Source: Scleromitrula shiraiana (taxonomy: Eukaryota > Ascomycota > Leotiomycetes > Helotiales > Sclerotiniaceae). Taken from it: 64,000 nucleotides of DNA. The notes under the pieces were generated by a model. The model made no database searches. It was not told the origin of the DNA and worked only from the letters and a program-made list of their open reading frames with translations. How positions within the stretch are numbered: position 1 is the stretch's first letter; the number at the start of each line of letters is the position of its first letter. The translations under genes and the position numbers were made by a program. Location of the stretch: contig JABELC010000003.1 of the NCBI GenBank assembly GCA_028455995.1, forward strand, positions 62,001 to 126,000, read 5' to 3'. Shown here piece after piece: positions 24,701 to 36,723 of the stretch.

Positions 24701-25457
24701 GCGTCCTGATTTCATGGCTCCAGGACCTCATGTCAGAATCGAAAAGCGATATCAGGGTGGTTTGCTATTCGAGGAGGAACCTGTTTCATTTGACCTACCA
24801 GATGACGATGATGATGATGAAGTTTCCAGAATTAAGTATTATGAAAGCCAAAAAGTACTTGGAAAACTCAACCGTGCAATTGATGAGCGTCAAATCTTTT
24901 CAAAAATCAAGCAATTAAAACCACAGGTAGACGATAGTCCAGACGTCATGCAGCATGTCTGGGAGTTTGTCAATTTCAACTGTCAAGCAATCCAATGGGA
25001 GTATTGCAGCACTGCGGCGGAGGAAATCAGAGATCTGTAGGTACATCTGTTCATCACAAGAAGCTCAGCTGCTAACCAATGGTCAAGTTATGAAAGCTGC
25101 ATGGAATCTACTATGAACGAGTACAGCGACCATCCCAACCGTCCTGTTAGCGAATGGGAAGTTATAATCGGCAATATCATCGGAAAGTTTGGTTCTCCAA
25201 GCAAGAAGCAACGTGAACGATGCACTAGTATGAAGGAGAACTTCGATACAGATGTTTCGTTCATTATTGATTGTATTACTAAGGATAACGGGGAGTATTC
25301 CGAAGAGGCTTTGGCGCGTGCTATTGCTTGTTTTGCGGTCTCCATGGAAGAGAGAGATGAGAAGACTACAAAAGGTGAACCTATCGTAAGCTTCAAGTAT
25401 CTTGCTGCTTCGGTTTGTTTGAGAGAGATGAAGAGGGTTCCTGGTCTCTTATTTTGA
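21709..25457 (+). CDS. RNA-dependent RNA polymerase of RNA silencing (QDE-1/RRP family)
   Basis: Cellular RdRPs copy aberrant single-stranded RNA into double-stranded RNA for Dicer, feeding quelling or related silencing pathways. Four exons (21709-23554, 23611-24608, 24660-25036, 25088-25457) encode 1196 residues, normal for the family. Introns are 56, 51 and 51 nt. The catalytic loop LSGGDLDGDLFYIMWD is at about residues 847-862, with the three metal-binding aspartates in DLDGD (851-855). Upstream conserved blocks include RNGKVFSDGVGTMS, LQIRYQGAKGMI and GYVLRLRPSMIKF. VIITRAPALHPGDIQ and LKGINVPRSSQWRPDFMAPG are also typical. An acidic run (DLPDDDDDDE) lies in exon 3. The N-terminal third is poorly conserved. 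The gene appears intact. It sits beside the repeat array and decayed relics, which may be coincidence. Confidence 0.93.
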
Positions 25458-25988
25458 GCGTGTCTCGTGAGTGATGTTATGGCATCTAGGTTCATTTGTG
25501 ATCCGGGTAAACAAGGTTTTATACAGTGTATATAGGTGCTTTATGGCAGATTCAATGGTACTATGGATGGACTGGGTAGCTGTCAATGGCAATGGCAACA
25601 ATCTTGTATTTTCTCTTTCTTGATTTGGTTCTTTCTAACTAAGTCAAATGAATGAAATAATACACAAGAACAAACAAGCTGCTTTTGTAGTTACTAATCG
25701 GGTTTAGCAATTAAGATCGAATGCCTTGTTTGTGTATTTAGGTCTTGGGGTCCAAACTGTGGATTTTATACTAAGTATATATCGTCCCATGGAGACATGT
25801 AATGTGTTGGTATGAAATCTCCAGGATGAAAATAATGTTCTATTGACTAAAGAACCATGGAGGGATTCTATTGCAGATAGCTGGAAACATTAATTTCAAA
25901 TCTTGCATTTGGTGAGTTGTATACTTTCTGTTCTGTTTAGAATTTTCAAGAGTTGTTGCTTCATTATTTATTCGGGTTTCTTTTTGAA
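25458..25988. other. RdRP 3' region and spacer
   Basis: About 530 bp, AT-rich, with no gene recognised. Confidence 0.4.
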
Positions 25989-26895
25989 ATGGAAGATATC
26001 GAGTTATCAAATGTTGAGACGATAAGCCAGCGGCGTCTGCAGAACCAGCCAAGTATCCAGAGGAAGAATAGTGAAGATGAACTTAATGTTTCCAAACCGT
26101 CCTCAAGCACAGGGAAGCAATTCAATTTAATTCTCCTCGGTCTTATAAATTCTAATTTACCTTATCAAATGAACATAGACCACAGCATAATTTACCCGTA
26201 ACGAGCCAAGATCTTCCATCGCAACCTCCAGAATTTTCTGTGACCCCACACAATGTACAATCAGAAACGCATGACGATGATGAAGATTTGATTACGCTTC
26301 CCACCGTAAAGCTCGAAAAATGGTTGAGACAAGGCATTCAAATTTTACGCAAGAGTCGAGCGAAGACGAAAATGACTGGATCGGATCCAGAATATGAAGC
26401 ATTGGAAAATGAACCGAGGCATCAACATCAACAAGACATTGAGAATTCTCTTGCAGAAATGAAATCTTCTGGATCACAATCGCATCATCAAATTTCTCAA
26501 CAATATGTCAAAGATCTAAGCGAAGGCTCCGGAGATCGCGGGTTACGGAGTTTTACATCAACTCAAAGAGAGGTTGTCCAGAGATTCCTGCACCGCGTTA
26601 TTGATACTTATTCTTGACGAGTAGTTGACGGACCGCCCTCAGATAATCGTATCGATACGGATGAAATACGTGATATAGCGTACGGCCCGCTGTCAATTAA
26701 TCAGGACAGTTTTCGTGATTCTGACAAAGCATTCGATATTGCATTGGAGAAATATTTTAGGGAACTTTTCCTTGAAGGTAAAATGCTTCGGGGAAATAGC
26801 GATTGTGAGGTGATAACCGAGAAAATGTGGTTTTAAAGACACCTCGCGAAAAATCGAGTTGTGAAAGATTCTGTTGGAGTGGGGGTATGCTGTGC
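25989..26895 (+). pseudogene. Decayed coding relic of unknown family
   Basis: A start MEDIELSNVETISQRRL at 25989 is followed, after a probable but unresolved intron around 26130-26180, by a frame with coding character. It reads DEDLITLPTVKLEKWLRQGI, then DLSEGSGDRGLRSFTSTQRE, then VVQRFLHRVIDTYS. A TGA at 26615-26617 interrupts it, yet the same frame continues for 72 codons (DGPPSDNRIDTDEIRDIAYG, ALEKYFRELFLEG) to a TAA at 26834-26836. It stays open again afterwards (RHLAKNRVVKDSVGVG). Uninterrupted coding-like sequence across two stops suggests CGA-to-TGA and CAA-to-TAA decay. No family is recognised. Confidence 0.45.
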
Positions 26896-27419
26896 TTAAA
26901 TATTAAACGAACATAGTCGCTTGTCTTGGAACATTAGATCCGTACTTGAACTCTCTTATTGTTCTGGGTGTCTGTCTCAAGTGGAGCTTAGCATCATATG
27001 TACAAGCTGTTTCTGGTATTTTTGAACAAAGCATGCGGTTTGGGTTATCCCTGTGGATAGTGTTAAGGATGGCATCAAGTTGCTTGCAAATTTCATTCCC
27101 AATTTCGACGATGACTTGAACGACCTCACACCACCAACTCAACGACTGCAAAGTTACTATCTGCACATTCTAATCACTACGATAAGTTTCATCACGATCT
27201 ATTCGAAACGAAAACTTGACCAACGATCAGGAATACCCTCAATACCCTTAGTACCGTCACAAATCACACCAATGCACAAAACACCTCGCCATACCTCGTT
27301 CGCAACATTATTGCTCAATATATATCGGTTTAATAACAGTTTTCGAATCTATTATTACTATCAGCACTTTATCATTGGTAAACAAACCGAAAGGTAAGTT
27401 TGTTTGCATCGCAACACCC
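26896..27419. other. spacer between relics
   Basis: Open frames exist on both strands (27053-27397 plus, 26903-27166 minus), but neither starts with a convincing ATG context or shows a domain. It may be part of the same decayed locus; a good donor-like CGAAAG/GTAAGT occurs at about 27389-27399. Confidence 0.3.
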
Positions 27420-27640
27420 ATGACAGGATGGGAAGAGGAACAGCCTGTATATTATGTATTCAAGCAGAAAAGATTGAAACTTGGAACCACCATCATTTAT
27501 ATTGCGACAAAGTTCAGATCTGAAACCGAGGAAGCTGTGTTATGGATAGTATAAGATGCAATGGGGATTGACGTAATCGAACATGACTAAACGTCGGATG
27601 GAAAGGTACAATTCTATATCATAGTGTTATAACGAGCGGA
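27420..27640 (+). pseudogene. Short coding relic with in-frame stops
   Basis: MTGWEEEQPVYYVFKQKRLK followed by LGTTIIYIATKFRSETEEAV and LWIV reads as real protein. It is cut by TAA at about 27553-27555, after which DAMGIDVIEHD continues in the same frame to another TAA. No family recognised. It probably belongs to the same decayed region as 25989-26895. Confidence 0.35.
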
Positions 27641-27740
27641 TAGTTTCCAAAACCTACTGTGCCATAAGCCTTTGAATGTAATTACATAGTACATGGTAGC
27701 TATAACTAGGCAATATCAAACGCAAACCTGATCTCTCCAC

Positions 27741-28820
27741 TCAAGCCCTGTTAGTTTCTTGACGATAATCCTTCGGTCCGTTCCTCTCGCTATGTCTCGC
27801 CACCACAGCCGCATAAAAAACCCAGTTTCTCAATACACCATCATCAATAACAAGGCCTCTGTTTATTGACTCGAAGTCGCCGTTATCAACCGCCGTTATC
27901 ATAGCATTCGCAATGTTCGCTTGACGCGCTGCCATTCCTCGACGTTCGAAGTTATTTCCCAAATATAGACCTGGAATTGTGCTATCGAGGTAAGAGAGGA
28001 ATTCAGCTTGTGCATGGAATGGTAGATTAGCGGAGAATATAAAGGTCTGTTTATGTAGATATTTGTAGGATTCGTCCGGTTTATTTAGGATGGCGTTGGG
28101 GCGACGACTTTTGATGTAAGCTTTGTCTTCTTCGTCATACATCCCATCTAGTTCTTGAAATACACATTTTATAGGCTCTTTCATTTTGCAATATGAATTT
28201 TGATATTTTTCTTCTCGGGTAAAAGCAGTAATTAGTATATGGATATTTCAGAAGGAAATATGGAAGATATGTAAAGGGTTAAACTTACCGAGAGCTGTTA
28301 CAATTTTCAAAAAGTACTCAATCTGAACCACACTCTTCATTTTAAACCACACAGTTTCCTGCGATATAGGTGCACTGCTTCCATACATAACAGCTGAAGT
28401 AATAGTTCGATAACGCCTACTTTTAACCATACCTTTAATGACATCTTCCATATTACCAAAATCGATCTCATAACGATTAAGAGTAGTTGTTTCGCGAAGA
28501 TTTCGCTGATTCGTTACCATGTATCCGTCTTTACAGTTTACGAGTTTATCACTGTAATCGGTAGATTTCATTTTCTGTACTTTGAAACTGCCGGTCATTT
28601 TTCGAGCAACAGATCCGGAGGAGGAAGGGGTGGAATTGGCATTGAATCTGTTTTTCTTTGAAGTGGAATTGGAGCCTGAAGCGGGGGGAGGGGGTAAATT
28701 GGAGGGTTTTGGACATCTTTTATAGATTATTGGGTCTTTGGAGTCTGAGAGTAAACTGCGATCTGAATCATCTGATGAACGACCAGAACTGGGTATAAAT
28801 TCATCATTAGATTTTGGCAT
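27741..28820 (-). CDS. Hypothetical protein, Ser-rich N-terminus with a folded C-terminal part
   Basis: Two exons (28289-28820 and 27741-28213) with a 75-nt intron give 334 residues. The acceptor may be three bases further in. The ATG at 28818-28820 starts MPKSNDEFIPSSGRSSDDSD; a Ser/Pro-rich disordered stretch spans the first 80 residues. A more regular part follows with MEDVIKGMVKSRRYRTITSA and ETVWFKMKSVVQIEYFLKIV. It ends with FIFSANLPFHAQAEFLSYLD and MAARQANIANAMITAVDNGD. There is no signal peptide, membrane segment or catalytic motif. I do not recognise the family. Its 3' end converges on the decayed relics. Confidence 0.7.
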
Positions 28821-28849
28821 TTTGTTTCTTCTGTTGAGACAATGGAAGG

Positions 28850-29582
28850 AGTGCTAGAGTTATTTAGATATATCTAATAAAACGATCCCAAAAAAAGCAG
28901 AGACAACTGCACGATATATAGAAATTCAGGACTCCACTTAAATCAAATCATATGTTCCAACATACTCATACGAGTTACATCAATACCAACCAACAACTTG
29001 AAACTTCCAACTTGAATTCTTACACTATCATATCTCTTTTAGGTAATATCTCACGTTATATTATATCATCTGATATAATACTATCTGAAAAAATCGTTAT
29101 ACTAGTAACCGCCGTTAACAACTTGAATAATTAGACCCTGGCAATTAATTTTTTAATATTTCATTTAATAACTTAGTTCAATTTACAACTTCAAGTTTAA
29201 TTACTAAGCAATCATTAGCCAACCAACTAAACATTAACTAATCAACCAATTAATCAACCAACTCGAAGCAATTAACTAATAAATTATCACAACATCATCG
29301 AACTTCAAATCTATATATCCGAGTCTCCAATTCTTATAAATATCATAAACATACAATTCTCATTTCCCTTCAAGTTTCTTCATCTCCATAAACATAAAAC
29401 AATATTCTTCGAATCAACTTGAACCTCCCTTATACTAGTACAGTCACGAGTCCCCTAATAGTTCTCTTCCGAATCACTGGCAACTTACTACTATCTTTAA
29501 TTATGATTTTATCTTCAAATTAATACTATATTATATTAAATAAATATAATTCACAGATATATCATGATTGTTTTTATGACTT

Positions 29583-29617
<35 letters not shown>

Positions 29618-30151
29618 TTCGTTCAAGTTCCACTGGCAGCATCATCATGATATCACAACTCCAACTCGGAGTCCTTCTGGCATCATGATCTCAATCTTAT
29701 TAGTATAAAAATTACATGTAAGTTATGAATTTATATTCCGAGTTTACTAACTCCTCTTCTCTTTACTTTCAAGTTTACTTCTCTCTCCGAGTCCGTCTCT
29801 GAGTCTTTACTTTTACTTTTACTTCCCTGACTTTCTTTCCTCCTTTTACTTTTACTTTTACTTTTCAAGTTACTTCTCTCTTCCGAGTCTCTTCTGAGTC
29901 TCTTCCCCTGCTTTCTTCCATTCATCCATTCATTCATTCATTAATCTCTATCTCCCTTCTCCATCTCCCTTCCCTTCCCTTCCCTTCCCTTCCCTCTCCC
30001 CAGGCCTCTCCCGAGTCGATTAAACTTAAAATCAAAATCAAAATCAAAATCAAAATCAAAATCAAAATCAAAATCAAAATCAAAACCAAACCACACTAGC
30101 ACGCACAATAAACTTACTAGTAAAATACTATCACTATCAACTCAAAGTTTA

Positions 30152-30186
<35 letters not shown>

Positions 30187-31250
30187 AATCATTCAAATCC
30201 AAATCCAAATCTCCAAGTTCATCTTCAAATTTATCAATACTACTATTTCCAGCTTTCAACTTTCAACTTTCAAACTAATAATTAAAATATCCTCATGATA
30301 CTACTACTAGTAATTTAACTTCAATTTCAACTTCAACTTGAACTTGAACTTCATAGTACTAGTATTATTTTAATTAATTATTTATATACTAGTAATTACT
30401 AGTATATACTTTAAATTTCAAGTTTTTTTTGTTCAATTAAAATACCGTGACCGTCCGACTCGAACACTACTAGTAATACAAACTACAAACTACAAACTAC
30501 AAACTACAAACTTGAACTTGAAGTTGAAGTTTCTATTCTATTCAATTATAAACTCGAACTTGAACTTGAATCTGAGTCTATGATACTACTATTACTACCA
30601 CTAGTAGTGATGATAAAATTAGTACTAAAATATTATACAATATACTACTACTAGTACTACTAGTACTTCAAGTTCAAGTTACTATAAACATTAAACATTA
30701 AACATTAAACATTAAACATTAAACATTAAACATTCAAGTTACTAGCCTGCCAGTGAGTATTATACTAGTAATTTCGATTTTTAGTACTACTACTACTAGT
30801 AGTAGTAAAAATCATTAAAATTATTTTAAATTTCCGATCTAGATGATCATCATGATACTAGTAGTATAATAATTAAGTTATATCTTTATGATTCAAGTTA
30901 TTATATTAGAATATTCAAGTTAGTTAGTAATGTACTAGTAATCTTAATTTAATTTAACCGAGTATATGATAGTAGTTAATAGTATATCATATCATATCAT
31001 ATCATATCATATCCGAGTCATATCATGACATACCATAAAATATTAATCAATCATCAATCATTCATTGTATACGCACGCACGCAACTAGCTGATCAAAGTC
31101 TAAATACAATTGGAATTTTTCCAATTCAGCCCCATGAATCTCACACTAGGTAATTTTTAATCCTGGTTCCATGAAACCACCTCCTTCATCCATTCATTCT
31201 CCATCCATCCATTCCATTCTCTGTCTTCCCCAAATTCGACCCCCCAAAAA
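28850..31250. repeat. AT-rich low-complexity island with many microsatellites
   Basis: No gene. Simple repeats include (TTTA)n at about 29583-29618, (TTCCC)n at about 29966-29993, (AAAATC)n at about 30028-30084, (ACT)n at about 30152-30186, (ATTAAAC)n at about 30687-30731 and (ATATC)n at about 30986-31012. The word ACTAGTA recurs about 15 times by eye, with TTCAAGTT/AACTTGAA and CCGAGTC scattered between. The 3' end reaches the GND1 terminator region. Confidence 0.7.
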
Positions 31251-31285
31251 CATATCAATCATTCTTTCCAATCAAAAAAATCTAT

Positions 31286-33246
31286 CTATGCTTGATAAGT
31301 AGAAGCCGAAACATTTCCACCACGACCAGTCCAGTTAACATGAATATCCTTTCCTTCAGGGTACTTTTCGGAAGCAAACTCGGGCTTAATCTTAAAGGTG
31401 TGAGCACCGAAGTAATCTCTCTGAGCTTGGAGAAGGTTGGCTGGGAGATCCTTGGTACGGTAACCATCGAACCAAGACAAAGCAGTGTTGAAAGCTGGGG
31501 TAGGGATACCCATGAGAGCAGCCTTGGAGACGACGTCTCTCCATCCTGGTTGGGCGTTGTGGATGGCCTTGTTGAAGAAATCGCTGAATAACAAGTTCTC
31601 CAAGTTATCATCGGCACGGTAGGCGGAGGTGATGTCCTTAAGGAAAACGGATCTAATGATACATCCTCCACGCCACATCAAAGCAATGGATGGCTTGTTA
31701 AGCTTCCATTTGAATTCCTTGGCAGCCTAGATTATTCGTTAATAAATATAACATATCAATGAAGTATGAATAAATATCTTACCTCTTGCATAAGCATGAA
31801 ACCTTGTGCGTATGAAATAATCTTTGAAGCATACAAAGCTTGCTCCAAATCAGCAAGGAATTGTTTCTTATCACCCTCAAATTTGTTTGATCGTCCAACA
31901 AAGTGAAGGACCTTGGAGGCACGAGTACGCTCCTCCTTAAGAGATGAAAGACAACGAGAAAGAACAGCTTCGGCGATCAAAGTAACTGGCATTCCGAGGT
32001 CGAGAGCGTTGATAGCGGTCCACTTTCCGGTACCCTTTTGTCCAGCGGAATCCATAATCTTCTCGAGAAGTGGGGTTCCGTCATCATCGTTGTAGTACAT
32101 GATGTCGCGAGTGATCTCAATCAAGAATGAATCCAAAACACCCTTGTTCCACTCAGTGAAAACATCACCGATTTCCTTATCTTGCATACCAAGACCACGC
32201 TTCATGATATCATAAGCCTAAAAAAAATTAGTATGAGGTATTTTTAGAGAGTAGGTTTTATAGCATACCTCGCAAATAAGTTGCATGTCACCATATTCAA
32301 TACCGTTGTGTACCATCTTGACGTAGTGACCAGCACCTTCATCACCAACCCATTCACAGCATGCCTCACCATCAGATTTGGCAGCAATGCTTTGGAAAAC
32401 ATCCTTAATGTATGGCCAAGCCTCCTCATTTCCACCTGGCATCAAAGAAGGACCATATCTGGCACCTTCCTCACCACCGGAAACACCGGTACCAACGAAT
32501 CTGATACCCTTTGCAGCCAAGTATTTTGTTCTTCGGTTTGTGTCGGGGAAATGTGAGTTACCTCCATCAATGATGATATCACCCTTCTCGACGTATGGTA
32601 AGAGAGTCTCAATGAAGTCATCGACTGGCTTTCCGGCCATAACCAAAAGCATAATACGACGAGGAGTCTTCAATTTGCTGACGAACTCCTCAATTGATTT
32701 GGCACCTTCGATAGATTTACCTAGAAATTGAACCCATAATTAGACTCCGTATCTCCGATATCTCTGATGGTTTTTTTCTTGGTGGGGGAGGTTTTTTTTG
32801 TGTATTATCTTACCCTTGGCCTCATTTGCGAGGAAATGGTCAACCTTTGAAACGGTACGGTTGAAAGCAATAACATTGAATCCGTGATCAGCAGCGTTAA
32901 GGATCAAATTTTGACCCATAACGGCTAAACCGATCAAACCGAAATCTCCTCTGCAACATTTTTAGTATATAATTTGATATATGCTGATGATTTGTAGGTA
33001 TTTTGGATAAGAATTGATGAAGAGGGAAGAAGAAGAAAAGATGATGATGATGAAGAAGATGATGTTGGCGGGGTAAATTCTTCATTTTCTTTTCTTTAGG
33101 TGGGATGTGAAGGTGGGACAAGGTAATGGAGGGGAAAAGCATAAATCTCGTACAAATACGATGCAACGAGAATAAGAAGGGGATATATAGATGATAGATG
33201 ATAGATTATAGAAGATAGAAGAAATAACTTACGTTGGTTGACTCAT
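31286..33246 (-). CDS. GND1: 6-phosphogluconate dehydrogenase, decarboxylating
   Basis: Cytosolic enzyme of the oxidative pentose phosphate pathway. It converts 6-phosphogluconate and NADP+ to ribulose 5-phosphate, CO2 and NADPH. Five exons: 33233-33246, 32814-32950, 32269-32720, 31783-32217 and 31286-31726. The first has only 14 nt (MSQP plus two bases) and is followed by a 282-nt intron. The product has 492 residues, close to the usual 490. Visible motifs are the NADP loop GLIGLAVMGQN (residues 9-19), VMAGKPVDDFI, IIDGGNSHFPDT, the signature FVGTGVSGGEEGARYGPSLM, HYVKMVHNGIEYGDMQ, DSAGQKGTGKWTAINALDLG and GGCIIRSVFL. All are intact, and the gene is expected to be constitutive and well expressed. 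Confidence 0.97.
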
Positions 33247-34223
33247 TTTGAAATGATTCTGTATATGAATCAAACGTTGATTAAATTTATCCTGAAGGTT
33301 CTCAATGATGATTGATGAGCAAGAGAAGACTTATGTGAATGAGAAGATGGAAGAAGAGATGATATGATGATGGTTATAATGTTTTTTTTTTGGAGGGGGG
33401 GGGTTTCGGAAGAGATGGAAGAATTAGAAAATGAAGAAGAAGAAGAATAAGAATAAGAATAAGAATAAGGTAAAGAAATGGATTAAGTAATTGAGTGTGG
33501 TAGTAGATTTAAGTGTGAATATAGTAATAAATAAATGGATAGATAGTTAGTCCAGAGGAGTTATAGGAGTTTTTAGTTGAGCAATCAACAACCAAGGAAA
33601 TTGGAGGAAAATGGTTGGGTCTTTTTTTTTAATAAAAAAATTGATTGAGTGATGGATAAGGGAAAGGGTAGGGAAAGAGAGAAGGGAAGAGGGAATGGGA
33701 GGGGCTATTTCGGATTTTAGTAAATAGTAAAATAGTAAAATAGTAAAATAGTAAAATAGTAAAATAGTAATAATGAATAAAAATAAATAATAAATAATAA
33801 ATAAATTCATATAACCAACCGACCGTACTCACTTCAAAACATCCGCTATTACCATTTTTTGTAACTTGTTCCGGTCTCATCATTTTTAATAATTCTAGTA
33901 CCGGTACGGTACGGAAATATGTGATCCTGAATTAAAAAATTGGGTGTTAAGGTATGATGAAATGATAATAATTCTATTTGATTGATGGGACTCAATCAGT
34001 CAAGTGAAAATGTCAAAGTAAAATAAATGCCTTTTTTATCTTTTCAATTAATAACAAATTTGAATATTAACGTCGGTGAGAGGCTTTGATGAGATGGAAT
34101 AGGTGGGAGATGACAAGAAAATGATCAAAAGAGGTATTTCTTTTTAGAAAACAATAGAAAATAATCCTTTCGATATATTTGTCAACTACTCACCTAGAAT
34201 AATAATATACTACGTACGGAGTT

Positions 34224-34262
<39 letters not shown>

Positions 34263-35613
34263 ATAATAGAGGGGCCATTTATTATTACCCTTGTTGAAAA
34301 AGGATTGATTGGTTAATAAATTACCCCTCCAACCCCTCATCCTTTCCAAAATACACCTGGTCAATTCAACGAAAAGACCGTTCTCGGTGAAGTTATATTA
34401 TTAAGAATGATAGGAATAATAGGAATAATAGGAGTACATTTGATTGGTAGATTTATATAGGTTGAATGCTTATTGATTATTCATCATATTTCATGGATTA
34501 ATACCTACTCAACCGTAGAGAGTCTGATATGGCTACAATCTTTACCATCAGACACCTTGAGGATATGTAGCTAAGGTATGTGTTGTGTATTATTGCTGTA
34601 CTGTGCAGAGTTATCGGATATATGGATACAATTAGATATATATAGATATAAATACTGGAAACACTATAATACTATATTAGATTCATAGTATACTATTATA
34701 TATAGAATGAGGGAAATAATCATATCATCTCCATTCCATGTTATACCGTAATACATACTCCGGAGCATCCATATTCATATTCATATCCCTATTCATATTT
34801 ATACCGTATAAATCTCTCTCATCCTTCACCCCTTCTAATAAATTCTTCCGTTAAGATCTCAGTTATCCTCAAAATAACATACCCCCCCCCCCACATCACC
34901 CATACCCACTTCTTTCCATGAAGCCTTTATCATTTTTCCGGTCAACTGGTGTATAACCAAAATCCATTTAATCCCTCAATGTTCCCGTGATTATCATGAT
35001 TTGTCATTCTTATAAGAAATCAAACGTTCCAGACTTTCCTCTTCACTTTAAACTTTATCAAAATCATAATATATGTTAAACTATGATCTATTTAGATTTC
35101 GGACATATTGATATTATTGTAAATTTGAAGTGTTGTCAATAATGTTCATGGATTGTAAAACACCCCCCCACTAAGATGAAGTAAGCAAAGTAATGCTAAC
35201 CAACCGATCGGCCCGAAACGGAAAAATAGCTTCAGAGCGGGCTGATGCGGGTGTGAGTGTAGGTATTTGAATCCCTTAATATTAAGGCATTAAGGTTAAG
35301 CCTCATAAATCACATGCACATGAATAATCTCTAAACTAAACTAAACTAAACTAAACTTTTACTTCTGTACATCACAACAGAAAGCTTCGTCGCATTGCCA
35401 CGATTTCATCACAACCCGAACTGATATATTGATATTAATAACATCAACGATTCCTAATTTATCAAGAATACTCGAATAAATAGTTCTCACCTTTACATCC
35501 TCTACCAAAACTCAACAGTCTCTGTTCGATTTATCAAGCGCGTCAAAAGAAGAAAGGCGCAAAGGTACGTCTAACACTCTTATCAAGAGATATAAAACGT
35601 ACAGCAATTCATC
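33247..35613. other. Long spacer between divergent GND1 and RRM genes, rich in simple repeats
   Basis: Holds the GND1 and RRM-gene promoters and leaders. Microsatellites include AAATAGTA units at about 33720-33768, (GAT)n at about 34226-34258 and (AACTA)n at about 35335-35357. A G9 run lies near 33396 and a C13 run near 34880. A likely 5' UTR intron of the RRM gene spans about 35561-35604 (GTACGT...ACAG). No ORF is credible. Confidence 0.5.
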
Positions 35614-36723
35614 ATGTCCTATCCACCACCACCAGGTTTAAAATCTACACCATCACCTCACCCCTCCTTGCCCGCGCGACCACCTCCATCGAGCGTTCCA
35701 TCCACAGGTTTCAAACCCGCCTTTAATAACAACAACAACAATGCCATCTCACGTCCACCTACCTATGGTGGAAGTTTCACCGGTTTCGCTCCCCGATCGG
35801 TAGCAGCTCCATCTCAACCAATCCCACAATCATATCAACAACCTCCATCTAATTATCAACAACAATCTCATCCCTATAATTCATATTCTGCCACTCCACA
35901 ACAAGATCCCACATATGGAGCTGCACCTCAAATACGAAATCCATTCGCGCCACCTACAGCTCGTGCATCCGGTGGATATGACGAAGATCCAGAACTGGCT
36001 GCACAAATAGCACAATGGCAAAGCGCATATAATTACGGTGGAAAGGAAACAAATACACCCACAAATGGATACACAGGCGCCGTTCGTAAATATCCCAACA
36101 CAGGAGAAGGATCCTCATCAGCATCCAACGCAAACGCAACACCTCTAGGTAGAACAGACACCGGACCAAGCATGACATCCCAAGCGATCACAAACGCCGC
36201 TCACAACGATACGGGCGTAGCAGCCATCGTATCGGATTCCAAAACGAACCAAAAAACCGTGGTCCGAACAGGTGGCGGTACCCAATGGACCGATTCCTCC
36301 CTCCTCGAATGGGACCCCTCCCACTTCCGACTCTTCGTCGGTAATCTCGCCGGAGAAGTAACAGACGAATCCCTGCACAAAGCCTTTTCGCGCTGGAATT
36401 CCTTGCAAAAAGCAAGAGTGATTAGGGATAAACGGACCACGAAGAGTAAGGGGTATGGATTTGTGAGTTTTAGCGATGGGGATGATTTTTTTCAGGCGGC
36501 GAGGGATATGCAGGGGAAGTATATTGGGAGTCATCCGGTTTTGTTGAGGAGGAGTACCACGGAGATCAAGGCGGTTACGCCGAAGGATAATAAACATGGG
36601 AAGGGGGGAAAGAATAAGGGAAAGGGGAGGAATGAGGGAGGGGCGGGGAATAGGGATAAAACCGGTGCGGGGGTTCAGAAATCAGGGGGTAAGACCAAGG
36701 GTGGTTTGAAGGTTCTTGGTTAA
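35614..36723 (+). CDS. RNA-binding protein with one RRM, RBM42-like
   Basis: Single-exon gene of 369 codons. The N-terminal 230 residues are Pro/Gln/Asn-rich and disordered (MSYPPPPGLKSTPSPHPSLP, NNNNNA). One RRM occupies about residues 236-315, with RNP2 LFVGNL at 240-245 and RNP1 KGYGFVSF at 279-286. The segment WTDSSLLEWDPSHFRLFVGN is typical of the RBM42 group. In that group the RRM binds RNA and the proteins associate with mRNA or splicing complexes. The C-terminus is Lys/Gly-rich (GKGGKNKGKGRNEGG). Codons switch from C-ending to G-ending near 36410. Product function beyond RNA binding is inferred. Confidence 0.9.
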   Translation: MSYPPPPGLKSTPSPHPSLPARPPPSSVPSTGFKPAFNNNNNNAISRPPTYGGSFTGFAPRSVAAPSQPIPQSYQQPPSNYQQQSHPYNSYSATPQQDPTYGAAPQIRNPFAPPTARASGGYDEDPELAAQIAQWQSAYNYGGKETNTPTNGYTGAVRKYPNTGEGSSSASNANATPLGRTDTGPSMTSQAITNAAHNDTGVAAIVSDSKTNQKTVVRTGGGTQWTDSSLLEWDPSHFRLFVGNLAGEVTDESLHKAFSRWNSLQKARVIRDKRTTKSKGYGFVSFSDGDDFFQAARDMQGKYIGSHPVLLRRSTTEIKAVTPKDNKHGKGGKNKGKGRNEGGAGNRDKTGAGVQKSGGKTKGGLKVLG

